NCBI GenBank assembly: GCA_016933355.1
Contig: JAFGBC010000112.1
Location: 1 to 10,650, forward strand
Length of the DNA: 10,650 nucleotides
Direction of reading: 5' to 3'
Origin: Candidatus Aminicenantota bacterium
Lineage (GTDB): Bacteria; Acidobacteriota; Aminicenantia; Aminicenantales; JAFGBC01
Positions 1-7,193 of this stretch are shown here, in pieces. The position numbers and the translations under genes are program-made. Within the stretch, counting starts at the first letter, position 1, and each line of letters opens with the position of its first letter. The notes below the pieces were generated by a model. That model worked only from the letters and a program-made list of their open reading frames with translations, did not search any database and was not told the origin of the DNA.

Positions 1-543
1 GCGCCCGCCGGCGACAAGATCGAAGTCGTGCCGCTCGCCTCCGACGAATACGATGAGCTCCAGAAAGCCTTCTCCGCCCTCGAGCACGATTTTCTTCGCC
101 TCAAACAGGAGAACGACGAGCTCAAGGACAAGTACCTCCGCAAGCTGGCCGAGATGGACAACCTCCGTAAGCGGGTCGAGCGGGAGAAAGCCGAGTTTCA
201 GAGCTTCGCTCTCAACGCCGTCCTGCGCGATATCCTGGTCGTCGCCGACAGCTTCGGCCGGGCCCTAAGCGGGCCGGCCGACCTGGACGGGACGAGCTTT
301 CGGGACGGCGTCGACCTTATCTTCAAGCAGCTCATGGATGTCCTGGCCAAGTTCGGGGTCACGCCGATCGACGCCGTCGGACGCGTCTTCGACCCGACGC
401 TCCATCAGGCTTTCGCCAGCGAAGAGGCCGAGGGGGTCGTCGAGCCGACCGTCGTCGAGGAAATGCAGAAGGGATATCTTCTCCACGGCCGGCTCCTCCG
501 GCCCGCGCTGGTCAAAGTCCACGTGCCCAAGAAGGACGGGTGA
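1..543 (+). CDS. grpE: GrpE nucleotide exchange factor of the DnaK chaperone (5' end outside window)
   Basis: GrpE is a cytosolic homodimer that opens the DnaK nucleotide cleft to release ADP. The reading frame is open from base 1, so the start probably lies upstream. A GTG at 28 is possible, but it has no clear ribosome binding site. The N-terminal part is a charged, heptad-like helix rich in Glu, Lys and Leu, as expected for the long dimerising helix. It leads into the family segment AEMDNLRKRVEREKAEF, followed by a hydrophobic helix (LRDILVVADSFGRAL). The C-terminal beta wing is recognisable from FDPTLHQAF, VVEEMQKGYLLHGRLLRPALVKV and the end at VPKKDG. The visible 180 residues match the normal core length. 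It lies directly ahead of dnaK, with the stop at 541-543 overlapping or abutting the dnaK start. No CIRCE-type operator is visible, but the upstream region is outside the window. The identity is secure; only the N-terminus is unknown. Confidence 0.95.
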   Translation, partial: APAGDKIEVVPLASDEYDELQKAFSALEHDFLRLKQENDELKDKYLRKLAEMDNLRKRVEREKAEFQSFALNAVLRDILVVADSFGRALSGPADLDGTSFRDGVDLIFKQLMDVLAKFGVTPIDAVGRVFDPTLHQAFASEEAEGVVEPTVVEEMQKGYLLHGRLLRPALVKVHVPKKDG

Positions 544-548
544 CGGCG

Positions 549-2114
549 ATGGGCCACATCATCGGCATCGACCTGGGGACGACGTTTTCCTGCGTCGCCT
601 ATCTCGAAGGACAGCGCCCGCTCGTGATCTCCAACCTCGAAGGGGCGCGGACGACGCCTTCGGTCGTCAGCTTCACGACGGCGGGGGAGCGCCTCGTCGG
701 AAACCTCGCCCTGCGCCAGGCGATCACCAACCCGGAACACACGGTTTTCGCCGTCAAGCGTCTGATCGGACGGAAGTTCGACTCCCCCGAGATCGTCGCG
801 GCCCGCAAGAGAGTCGGGTTCGAGATGGTCGCGGCGTCCAACGGCGACATCCAAGTCCGGATCGACGACAAGGTCATCACCCCCCAGGAGATCTCGGGGA
901 TCATCCTTCGCTATCTCCGCCAGTGCGCCGAGCAGCATTTTGGGGAGCCGATCACGGAGGCGGTCGTCACCGTCCCGGCTCACTTCAACGACCTCCAGCG
1001 CCAGGCGACCAAGGACGCCGCCCATATCGCCGGCCTAGAGGTCCTCCGTGTCATCAACGAGCCGACCGCCGCCAGCCTAGCCTACGGTCTGGACACCAAG
1101 AAGAACGCCACGGTCGCGGTCTTCGACATGGGGGGCGGGACCTTCGACTTCACGCTGCTCGAGATCCAGGACGGGGTGTTCCAGGTCCTGTCGACCAACG
1201 GCGATTCCTTCCTGGGCGGGGAGGATTTCGACAACCGGATCGTCGAATGGCTGGTCGAAGAGTTCTGGAAGGAGGAGCGGATCGACCTAACCCAGGACAA
1301 ACTCGCCCTGCAGCGGATCAAGGAGGCCGCCGAGCGGGCCAAGCGCGAGCTGTCCTTCACCCTCGAGAGCGAGATCAACCTGCCCTTCATCTGTTCGGCC
1401 AAGGCCAGCTCCCTCCACATCAAGAAGATCTTGAGCCGCTCCAAGCTCGAAGAGCTGACCGAGGACCTGGTCCGGAAGACGCTGCCTTGCATCGAAGGCG
1501 CGCTCGACGACGCCCGGATCCTTCGGAACAAGATCGACGACATCATCCTGGTCGGCGGCCAGACCCGGATGCCGCTCATCAAGACGACGATCGCCGGGTT
1601 CTTCGGCAAGCCGCCGATCGACAACGTCAACGCCGACGAGATCGTGGCCATGGGCGCGGCCATTCAGTCGGGGATCCTGGGCGGGACGATCGACGACCTT
1701 GTCCTCCTCCTCGACGTCACGGCCTTTTCGCTCGGGATCGAGACCGAGAACGACACCTTCGAGACGATCATCGAGAGGAACACGACGATCCCGACCAAGG
1801 TCAGCAAATCGTTCACGACCGTCGAGCACAACCAGCGCCAAGTCCGGATCCACGTCCTCCAGGGCGAAAGCAAGGAGGCCCACGAGAACAGGCCCTTGGC
1901 CATCTTCTACCTGATGGGGATCGAGCCCGCGCCGGCCGGCGTGCCCCAGATCGACGTCACCTTCGAGATCGACGCCGACGGACTGGTCCGCGTCCACGCC
2001 CGCGACAAAGTCTCGGGCAGCGAGCACCGGGTCGAAGTCCGTCCCTCTTCGGGCCTGACCCGGTCCGAGCTCCAATCCATCATCGAGCAGCACAAGACTC
2101 CGAAGGCCGAATAG
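549..2114 (+). CDS. dnaK: DnaK-family Hsp70 chaperone lacking the C-terminal helical lid
   Basis: ATP-dependent chaperone of the Hsp70 family, 521 residues from ATG 549. A GTG at 540 would add three residues and overlap the grpE stop. ATG is preferred because the product then begins MGHIIGIDLGTT like other DnaKs, with GGTGA at 538-542 as a weak ribosome binding site. The nucleotide-binding domain (1 to about 380) is intact: phosphate loop GIDLGTT at 6-12, catalytic Lys70 in VKRLIGR, Glu171 in NEPTAA, GGGTFD with Thr198, and VGGQTRMP. The interdomain linker VLLL is at 385-388 with Asp389 after it. The beta substrate-binding domain follows, with NTTIPTK, HVLQGE and PQIDVTFEIDADG. The chain stops about 20 residues after SSGL, where the lid helices should start; usual DnaKs have roughly 610-640 residues. 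dnaJ begins seven bases later, so no lid coding remains. Family assignment is certain. Whether it is the main DnaK of the cell or a specialised paralog is unknown. Confidence 0.93.
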   Translation: MGHIIGIDLGTTFSCVAYLEGQRPLVISNLEGARTTPSVVSFTTAGERLVGNLALRQAITNPEHTVFAVKRLIGRKFDSPEIVAARKRVGFEMVAASNGDIQVRIDDKVITPQEISGIILRYLRQCAEQHFGEPITEAVVTVPAHFNDLQRQATKDAAHIAGLEVLRVINEPTAASLAYGLDTKKNATVAVFDMGGGTFDFTLLEIQDGVFQVLSTNGDSFLGGEDFDNRIVEWLVEEFWKEERIDLTQDKLALQRIKEAAERAKRELSFTLESEINLPFICSAKASSLHIKKILSRSKLEELTEDLVRKTLPCIEGALDDARILRNKIDDIILVGGQTRMPLIKTTIAGFFGKPPIDNVNADEIVAMGAAIQSGILGGTIDDLVLLLDVTAFSLGIETENDTFETIIERNTTIPTKVSKSFTTVEHNQRQVRIHVLQGESKEAHENRPLAIFYLMGIEPAPAGVPQIDVTFEIDADGLVRVHARDKVSGSEHRVEVRPSSGLTRSELQSIIEQHKTPKAE

Positions 2115-2121
2115 AACAGCG

Positions 2122-3255
2122 ATGGAAAAAAAGGATTACTATATGATCCTGGGCGTCGCCCGCGACGCCTCGCCGGACGAGATCAAGAAAGCCTACCGTC
2201 AGGCCGCGCTCCGCTATCATCCGGATCGAAACCCGGGAGACAAGGCCGCCGAGGAGCGCTTCAAGGACGCCGCCCAGGCCTACAGCGTCCTGGCCGACCC
2301 GGACAAGCGCTCCTTATACGACCGGTTCGGCGCCGAGGGCTTGCGCGGGGCCGACGCCGGCGGTTTCCCGGGCTTCGATTCCACGATCTTCAGCGACTTC
2401 GAGGATATCCTGGGCAACTTCTTCGGTTTCAGCTTCGGCGATCTCTTCGGCGGGGGCGCGGGCCGCCGGCGGCCGGCCGCCCAGCGGGGCCGGGACTTGG
2501 CGGTTGAAATCGCGCTGAGCCTCGAGGAAGTCGCGCACGGAACGGAGAAGCAGATCCAGGTGGCGCGCGCCGAGATCTGCCCTGCCTGCAGAGGCGGCAA
2601 AGCGGCGCCCGGAACCCGGCCGTCGCGCTGCCCGCAGTGCCAGGGCCGGGGCCAGGTCCGCAGCCAGCAGGGCTTCTTCGTCCTCTCCCGGACATGTCCG
2701 CGCTGCGCCGGCCGGGGCGAAGTCATCGCCTCCCCGTGCCCGGACTGCCGCGGAACCGGGACGCAGCGCCAGAAAAGGACGCTGACGATCCGGATCCCGG
2801 CCGGGGTCGACGACGGGACGCGGCTTCGCCTCCAGGGAGAAGGGGAGGCCGGAGATCGGGAGGACCTTCAGGGCGACCTCTATGTCATCACCCGGGTTCG
2901 CACCCACCCGTTCTTCGAGCGGACCGAACAGAACCTGACCTGCCGGATCGAGATCGCCTTCAGCCAGGCCGCCCTGGGGATCGAAGTCGAGATCCCGACC
3001 CTCGAGGGCAACGAGATCCTCAAAATCCCGGCCGGGACGCAGCCGGGCGAAGTCATCCGGCTCAAGGGCAAGGGGCTTCGAGACCTGGACGGCCGACGCA
3101 AGGGCGACCTGTTCGTCAAGGTCGACGTCCGCGTCCCCGACCGCCTGACCAAGGAGCAGAAGGCGCTGCTTCGCCAGCTGGCTGAAACGCGAGGCGAGAC
3201 GCTGGACGGCCTCGAGACGGGACCCGCCCAGAAAGCCCGGAACGCCTTCCATTGA
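2122..3255 (+). CDS. dnaJ: DnaJ (type I Hsp40 co-chaperone)
   Basis: Cytosolic co-chaperone that delivers unfolded proteins to DnaK and triggers its ATPase. The 377-residue length is normal. The J domain (about 1-70) has the DnaK-activating HPD at 33-35 and ends in YDRFG. A Gly/Phe-rich segment (about 75-120) contains DILGNFFG and GDLFGGG, comparable to the DIF-type repeats of E. coli DnaJ. The zinc-binding region has all eight cysteines as four CxxC pairs (153/156, 170/173, 192/195, 206/209). The first repeat reads CPACRGGK, without the final Gly of the CxxCxGxG consensus. C-terminal beta domains follow, with IRIPAGVDDGTRLRLQGEG and IPAGTQPGEVIRLKGKG. It begins seven bases after the dnaK stop with only a weak ribosome binding site, which suggests translational coupling. 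The neighbours grpE and dnaK agree with its role. Confidence 0.96.
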   Translation: MEKKDYYMILGVARDASPDEIKKAYRQAALRYHPDRNPGDKAAEERFKDAAQAYSVLADPDKRSLYDRFGAEGLRGADAGGFPGFDSTIFSDFEDILGNFFGFSFGDLFGGGAGRRRPAAQRGRDLAVEIALSLEEVAHGTEKQIQVARAEICPACRGGKAAPGTRPSRCPQCQGRGQVRSQQGFFVLSRTCPRCAGRGEVIASPCPDCRGTGTQRQKRTLTIRIPAGVDDGTRLRLQGEGEAGDREDLQGDLYVITRVRTHPFFERTEQNLTCRIEIAFSQAALGIEVEIPTLEGNEILKIPAGTQPGEVIRLKGKGLRDLDGRRKGDLFVKVDVRVPDRLTKEQKALLRQLAETRGETLDGLETGPAQKARNAFH

Positions 3256-3271
3256 GAGAAAGATCGCAGCC

Positions 3272-4015
3272 TTGACGTCCGATCATTTCTTCATCCCTAA
3301 AAAGGCCATCGCCGGAGACTCGGTCGATATCACCGGCCCCGAGAACCGCCATCTCGCGCTCGTCCTGCGCGTCCGTCCCGGTGACGAAGTCCGCCTGTTC
3401 GACGAGGACGGCGCCCGCTATCGGGGCCGGATTGAAGCCGTCGCAAGAGACCGGACGCGGCTGACCCTGATCGAAAAGCACGCCGCCCCGGACGGTCCAC
3501 GGGTCCGGGTCGCGCTCGGCCAGGCTCTGCTCAAGAACAAGGCGATGGATTTTGTCGTCCAGAAAGCGGTTGAGCTGGGCGCCGTCGAGATCGTGCCGTT
3601 GGCCGCCGAACGCTCCGTCGTCCGTTCCGACGACGGCTGGGAGCGCAAGGCGGCCCGCTGGGCGCGAATCGCCAGAGAAGCCGCCAAGCAAAGCCGGCGC
3701 GCGGCCGTTCCCGCGATCGGACGGCCGGTCATGGTCGGCGGGCTGGCCGGCCGGTCGGAGCCGCCGGACGGCCGTTTTGTCCTGACCGAGAAGGGCGGAC
3801 CGCCCCTGAAGGCCTTTCTTCTTGCGCCGCCTCAGGGGCGAACTCCGGACGCGGTCCTCGTCGCGGTCGGACCCGAAGGCGGCTGGAGCCCGGCCGAGGA
3901 GGCGTCCTTCGCCGGTCAAGGGTTCCGGGCCGCCAGCTTGGGCGCGGGCGTCCTTCGGGCCGAGACGGCCGCCCTGTCGGCCCTGACCCTGATCGACCAG
4001 CTCTGGAACTCCTGA
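3272..4015 (+). CDS. rsmE: 16S rRNA (uracil-1498-N3)-methyltransferase RsmE
   Basis: SPOUT-class methyltransferase that uses S-adenosylmethionine to methylate N3 of U1498 in the decoding region of 16S rRNA. The 247 residues match the family. The start is TTG at 3272, placed by the purine-rich GAGAGAAAGA at 3254-3263 and by the typical opening HFFIP a few residues in. The N-terminal PUA-like domain (about 1-75) contains RPGDEVRLFDEDGARYRG. The knotted SPOUT domain has KNKAMDFVVQKAVELG and ERSVVR, then the cofactor-binding GPEGG at 200-204 and SLGAGVLRAETAA (Leu228 to Ala234), which is the knot signature of the family. It lies 16 bases after dnaJ and one base before the kinase gene, so it is probably in the chaperone operon. 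The link of rsmE to dnaJ is common in bacteria. Here the often intervening prmA is absent. Confidence 0.93.
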   Translation: MTSDHFFIPKKAIAGDSVDITGPENRHLALVLRVRPGDEVRLFDEDGARYRGRIEAVARDRTRLTLIEKHAAPDGPRVRVALGQALLKNKAMDFVVQKAVELGAVEIVPLAAERSVVRSDDGWERKAARWARIAREAAKQSRRAAVPAIGRPVMVGGLAGRSEPPDGRFVLTEKGGPPLKAFLLAPPQGRTPDAVLVAVGPEGGWSPAEEASFAGQGFRAASLGAGVLRAETAALSALTLIDQLWNS

Positions 4016-4016
4016 C

Positions 4017-4955
4017 ATGTTTCTTCAAGGACAGAAAGTCGGCAAATACGAGATCATCCGGTCCCTGGGCAGCGGCGGATTCGGGTCGGTCTTCCTCGCC
4101 CGCGACACCTGGCTGGACATCAAGGTCGCCATCAAGGTCCCCCACAAGCAGTCGTCCGAGCTCTTCAAGCTCCTCAAGGAGCCCCGCCTCCAGGCCGCCC
4201 TCAACCATCCCAACATCGTCCGGATGCTGGCGGCCGAGAAGGAGAATAAGATCTTCTTCATGGTCATGGAGTACGTCAAAGGGCCGACCCTGGAAAAGAT
4301 ACTCGAGAAGGAAAAGATCCTCGACGCCGAGACCACCATTGATTACATCAAACAGATCAGCTACGGGATCGATCACGCCCACAAGAACAAGATCATCCAC
4401 CGCGACCTCAGGCCCTCGAATATCATCGTCTCCGAGGAGGGCACGGCCAAAATCACCGATTTCGGGACGTCGGCCTGGCTCCAGAACATCCCTTACGCCT
4501 CGACCCGGATCGGCTCGCCCCCCTACATGGCGCCCGAACAGTTCCTGGGCAAGGCGACCTACGCCTCGGACATCTATTCGCTCGGCTGCATCTTCTACGA
4601 GATGATCACCGGCCGGCCCCCCATCTTTGACCCCGACCCGTTCAAGATTCTGGAGAAGGCCCAGGAAGGGAAGATTACCCCCCCGCGCATCAAGAACACC
4701 CGGGTCCCCAGGGAGATCGACGAGATCATCATGCGCTGCCTGTCCTCCAAGATCGAGGACCGCTACCCCCGGGCCTCCGACATCATCAAGGCCTTGACCG
4801 CTCTTAAAGGCAAGGCGACGGCCGGCTCGGAGATCGACGACATCCTGTCCCGGATCCGGGCCCGGGAGCGGCCGGGCACGATCCTGTGCTGGAACTGCCG
4901 TCGGCCGCTGCCCCAGAAGTCCCGGCAATGCCCGCACTGCGGCGAAACGATCTAG
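4017..4955 (+). CDS. Hanks-type serine/threonine protein kinase with C-terminal zinc-ribbon-like tail
   Basis: Eukaryotic-like protein kinase, 312 residues, cytosolic by appearance because no membrane segment is present. The kinase domain covers about residues 10-265: glycine loop GSGGFGSV at 18-25, ATP-anchoring Lys40 in VAIKV, a likely helix-C Glu55, catalytic loop HRDLRPSN with Asp130 and Asn135, DFG at 148-150 and APE at 172-174. In the catalytic loop the usual Lys of HRDLKP is Arg132. All catalytic residues are otherwise present, so it should be active. After a linker with several basic residues the C-terminus has two CxxC pairs (Cys291/294 and 305/308) in the layout of a small zinc ribbon, ending CPHCGETI. 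It lacks the PASTA, TPR or WD40 sensor domains frequent in this family. It starts one base after the rsmE stop without a clear ribosome binding site, so translation is probably coupled to rsmE. The substrate is unknown; chaperone or ribosome partners are only a guess from position. Confidence 0.92.
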   Translation: MFLQGQKVGKYEIIRSLGSGGFGSVFLARDTWLDIKVAIKVPHKQSSELFKLLKEPRLQAALNHPNIVRMLAAEKENKIFFMVMEYVKGPTLEKILEKEKILDAETTIDYIKQISYGIDHAHKNKIIHRDLRPSNIIVSEEGTAKITDFGTSAWLQNIPYASTRIGSPPYMAPEQFLGKATYASDIYSLGCIFYEMITGRPPIFDPDPFKILEKAQEGKITPPRIKNTRVPREIDEIIMRCLSSKIEDRYPRASDIIKALTALKGKATAGSEIDDILSRIRARERPGTILCWNCRRPLPQKSRQCPHCGETI

Positions 4956-4973
4956 GCCGGCCGCCGGCCGGCC
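4955..4973 (+). terminator. Possible GC-rich hairpin at the end of the kinase gene
   Basis: Two copies of the self-complementary octamer GGCCGGCC (4955-4962 and 4966-4973) are separated by GCC, giving an 8-bp all-GC stem with a three-base loop. The stem begins on the last base of the kinase stop codon. No T-run follows, so it is not a standard intrinsic terminator. It may slow polymerase, protect the 3' end, or be incidental in GC-rich DNA. Confidence 0.35.
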
Positions 4974-4983
4974 GAGCCGTGGT

Positions 4984-5013
4984 TTGACTTCGAGCCGGGG
5001 AATTGGTTAACAT
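4984..5013 (+). promoter_or_regulatory. Putative sigma70-type promoter for ilvE
   Basis: TTGACT at 4984-4989 (five of six to the -35 consensus) and TAACAT at 5008-5013 (four of six to the -10) are 18 bases apart, inside the 79-base gap before ilvE. Transcription would start near 5020, just ahead of the ribosome binding site CGGAG at 5024-5028. This local AT enrichment is unusual in such GC-rich sequence. It is a pattern match only. Confidence 0.5.
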
Positions 5014-5034
5014 GAGCCATGATCGGAGTTCGCC

Positions 5035-5961
5035 ATGAGCCCATTTAATCCCGAAGCCAAGGTCTGGATGAACGGCCGGCTCGTCCCCTGGAAGGACGCC
5101 AACATCCCGATCGCCTCCCATGTCGTCCACTACGGCACCTCCATCTTCGAGGGCCTGCGGGCCTATGAAACGCCGCGCGGGCCGGCCCTCTTCCGCCTCG
5201 ACGCGCACACGCGGCGGCTGTTCAACTCCTGCAAGATCTACAGAATGACGATCCCGTACACGCCGGACGAGTTCAACCGAGCCGTCATCGACACCGTCCG
5301 GGCCAACGGCTTCCGCTCCTGCTATGTCCGCCCCCTGGTCTATCGGGGCTACGGGACGCTCGGCGTCGACCCCTCGCCCAACCCGGTCGACTGCGCGATC
5401 CTGGTTTGGGAATGGGGCAAGTACTTGGGCGAGGAGGCCCTCGAGAAGGGCATCGACGTCAAGATATCGACCTGGCAGCGGATGGCCCCCAACACGTTCC
5501 CGGCCCTGGCCAAAGCCGGCGCCAACTACATGAACTCCCAGCTCATCAAGATGGAAGCCCTCCTCGACGGATACGCGGAAGGCATCGCCCTGAACGTCCG
5601 CGGCCACATCAGCGAGGGCAGCGGCGAAAACCTCTTCCTCGTCCTGGACGGCACGGCCTACACGCCGCCCCTGTCGTCCTCGGTCCTTCCCGGGATCACC
5701 CGGGACTCGGTCATGACCCTGCTCCGCGAACGGGGCGTCCCGGTCGTCCAGGACACGATCCCGCGCGAGATGCTCTACATCGCCGACGAGGTCTTCTTCA
5801 CCGGTTCCGCCGCCGAGATCACGCCCATCCGCTCCATCGACAAGATCACGATCGGGTCGGGGGTTCGGGGTCCGGTCGCCAAGATGGTCCAGGGGGACTT
5901 CTTCGATGTCGTCAACGGCCGGACGCCCGACCGCCACGGCTGGCTGACCTTCGTCGCCTGA
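5035..5961 (+). CDS. ilvE: Branched-chain amino acid aminotransferase (fold type IV PLP enzyme)
   Basis: Transfers amino groups between glutamate and the keto acids of leucine, isoleucine and valine; the last step of their synthesis and the first of their breakdown. The 308 residues match bacterial IlvE (about 309). Visible family signatures are VHYGTSIFEGLRAYE near 31-45, the cofactor lysine at 160 in ALAKAGANYMNSQL, EGSGENLF, LPGITRDSV and DEVFFTGSAAEITPI. The segment RPLVYRGYGTLGVDP and the ending with a long tail point to IlvE rather than to D-alanine aminotransferase or aminodeoxychorismate lyase of the same fold. The ATG at 5035 has CGGAG six bases upstream. An ATG at 5012 in the putative promoter is out of place for a start. 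It opens the second gene group, behind its own promoter-like sequence, with pilT 28 bases downstream. Confidence 0.94.
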   Translation: MSPFNPEAKVWMNGRLVPWKDANIPIASHVVHYGTSIFEGLRAYETPRGPALFRLDAHTRRLFNSCKIYRMTIPYTPDEFNRAVIDTVRANGFRSCYVRPLVYRGYGTLGVDPSPNPVDCAILVWEWGKYLGEEALEKGIDVKISTWQRMAPNTFPALAKAGANYMNSQLIKMEALLDGYAEGIALNVRGHISEGSGENLFLVLDGTAYTPPLSSSVLPGITRDSVMTLLRERGVPVVQDTIPREMLYIADEVFFTGSAAEITPIRSIDKITIGSGVRGPVAKMVQGDFFDVVNGRTPDRHGWLTFVA

Positions 5962-5975
5962 GGACGGCGCCCGGG

Positions 5976-5982
5976 AAAGGAG
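5976..5982 (+). promoter_or_regulatory. Strong ribosome binding site of the pilT-like gene
   Basis: AAAGGAG lies seven bases ahead of ATG 5990 and is the best Shine-Dalgarno match in the window. Most other genes here have weak sites or depend on coupling. It fixes the start of the ATPase gene and suggests efficient independent initiation. Confidence 0.7.
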
Positions 5983-5989
5983 CCGACCC

Positions 5990-7159
5990 ATGGAAATCGA
6001 TCAGTTTTTAAAAATCGCCATCGAGCGCGACGCCTCCGACCTCCACTGCAAGGCCGGCAACTACCCGATGATCCGCGTCCACGGCACCCTTATCCCCCTG
6101 ACGACCTTCCCCCGCTTCACGCCCGAAGACACACAGGAACTGGCCGGCCAGATGATGACCGACTACCAGAAGGCCCGGCTCCAGACCGAGATGGACATCG
6201 ACCTCGCCTACAGCCTGCCCGGGTTCGGCCGTTTCCGCGGCAACATCTACTTCCAACGCGGGTCGCTGGCCATCTCGCTGCGGATCATCCCGCTCGAGAT
6301 CAAAGGCATCCAGGAGCTCCTCCTGCCGTCCGTCCTGGAAAAAATCTGTCTCTACCAGCGGGGCCTGGTCCTCGTCACCGGGACGACCGGAAGCGGCAAG
6401 TCGACGACCCTGGCCTCGATGATCGACTTCATCAACATCCACCGCAAGGAAAACATCATCACGATCGAGGACCCGATCGAGTACCTCCACAAGGACAAGA
6501 AGAGCACGATCAGCCAGCGCGAGGTCGGGATGGACGTCGTCAGCTTCTCGCGCGGGCTGCGGGCCACCCTGCGCGAGGACCCCGACGTCGTCCTCGTCGG
6601 CGAGATGCGCGACCTGGACACGGTCGAAACGGCTATCCTGGCCGCCGAGACCGGCCACCTCGTCTTCAGCACCCTCCACACCCTGGATTCGCCCGAGAGC
6701 ATCAACCGGATCATCTCCGTCTTCCCGCCCCACCACCAGCGCCAGGTCCGTCTCCAGCTCTCGAGCATCCTCAAGTCCGTCATCTCGATGCGGCTGATCC
6801 CGCGCGTCGACGGGACGGGCCGCGTCCCGGCCGTCGAGGTCATGATCGCGACCCCCTATATCGCCGAGTGCGTCCAGGACAAGGAAAAGACCGGGCTCAT
6901 CCGCGACGCGATCGCCACGGGCGTCTCCCAGTACGGCATGCAGACCTTCGACCAATCCATCTACCAGCTCTACCGCGACGGCTACATCTCTTTCGAGCAG
7001 GGGCTCCGCTACTCGTCGAACCCCGACCACTTCAAGCTCAAGGTCATGGGCATCCAGTCGACCCTCGACATCGCCCTCGAGTCCATGGAGCAGGGGATGT
7101 CGCCGATCGAGCGCAAGGAGCAGCCGGCCATCGTCCCGATCGGGGAGGAAGAGTCCTGA
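5990..7159 (+). CDS. pilT: PilT/PilU-family type IV pilus retraction ATPase
   Basis: Hexameric secretion-type ATPase at the inner-membrane base of type IV pili that powers pilus disassembly and twitching. The N-terminal PAS-like domain (about 1-100) starts with the typical SDLHCKAG near 16-23. The ATPase core has Walker A GTTGSGKST at 131-139 (Lys137), the Asp box ITIEDPIE, Walker B VVLVGEMRD with Glu205, and the His box STLHTLD with His230. At 389 residues it is longer than most PilT proteins (about 345-370), with an acidic C-terminal tail ending EEES. The AIRNLIRE motif of classic PilT is not seen; the region reads GLIRDAIATG followed by GMQTFDQSIYQLY, which is closer to PilU. The retraction-ATPase family is certain; the choice between PilT and PilU is open. 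No other pilus gene is in the window. It sits between ilvE and alaS. Confidence 0.88.
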   Translation: MEIDQFLKIAIERDASDLHCKAGNYPMIRVHGTLIPLTTFPRFTPEDTQELAGQMMTDYQKARLQTEMDIDLAYSLPGFGRFRGNIYFQRGSLAISLRIIPLEIKGIQELLLPSVLEKICLYQRGLVLVTGTTGSGKSTTLASMIDFINIHRKENIITIEDPIEYLHKDKKSTISQREVGMDVVSFSRGLRATLREDPDVVLVGEMRDLDTVETAILAAETGHLVFSTLHTLDSPESINRIISVFPPHHQRQVRLQLSSILKSVISMRLIPRVDGTGRVPAVEVMIATPYIAECVQDKEKTGLIRDAIATGVSQYGMQTFDQSIYQLYRDGYISFEQGLRYSSNPDHFKLKVMGIQSTLDIALESMEQGMSPIERKEQPAIVPIGEEES

Positions 7160-7193
7160 ACGGCGGGCCCCCGGCCGAGGCCGCGATTTTCCG

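Noticed and set aside
1..27. CIRCE or heat-shock promoter before grpE
   Set aside because: These bases read as in-frame coding sequence of grpE; no inverted repeat of the CIRCE type is present.
2100..2122. Frameshift or premature stop hiding the DnaK lid
   Set aside because: Only seven bases separate the dnaK stop from the dnaJ start, and dnaJ is intact from its first codon, so there is no room for lid coding in any frame.
338..2146. Very long + strand open frame across grpE and dnaK in another frame
   Set aside because: Its translation is rich in Arg, Pro, Asp and Gly without any family motif, as expected for the shifted frame of GC-rich genes; the grpE and dnaK frames carry clear signatures.
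3729..4937. Long - strand open frame opposite rsmE and the kinase gene
   Set aside because: Low-complexity Asp/Gly/Arg/Leu-rich translation, antisense to two genes with certain motifs; an effect of high third-position GC.
7160..7193. GC-rich inverted repeat in the pilT-alaS gap as a terminator
   Set aside because: The stem is at most four to five base pairs with no T-run, and such GGCC pairs arise readily in this composition.
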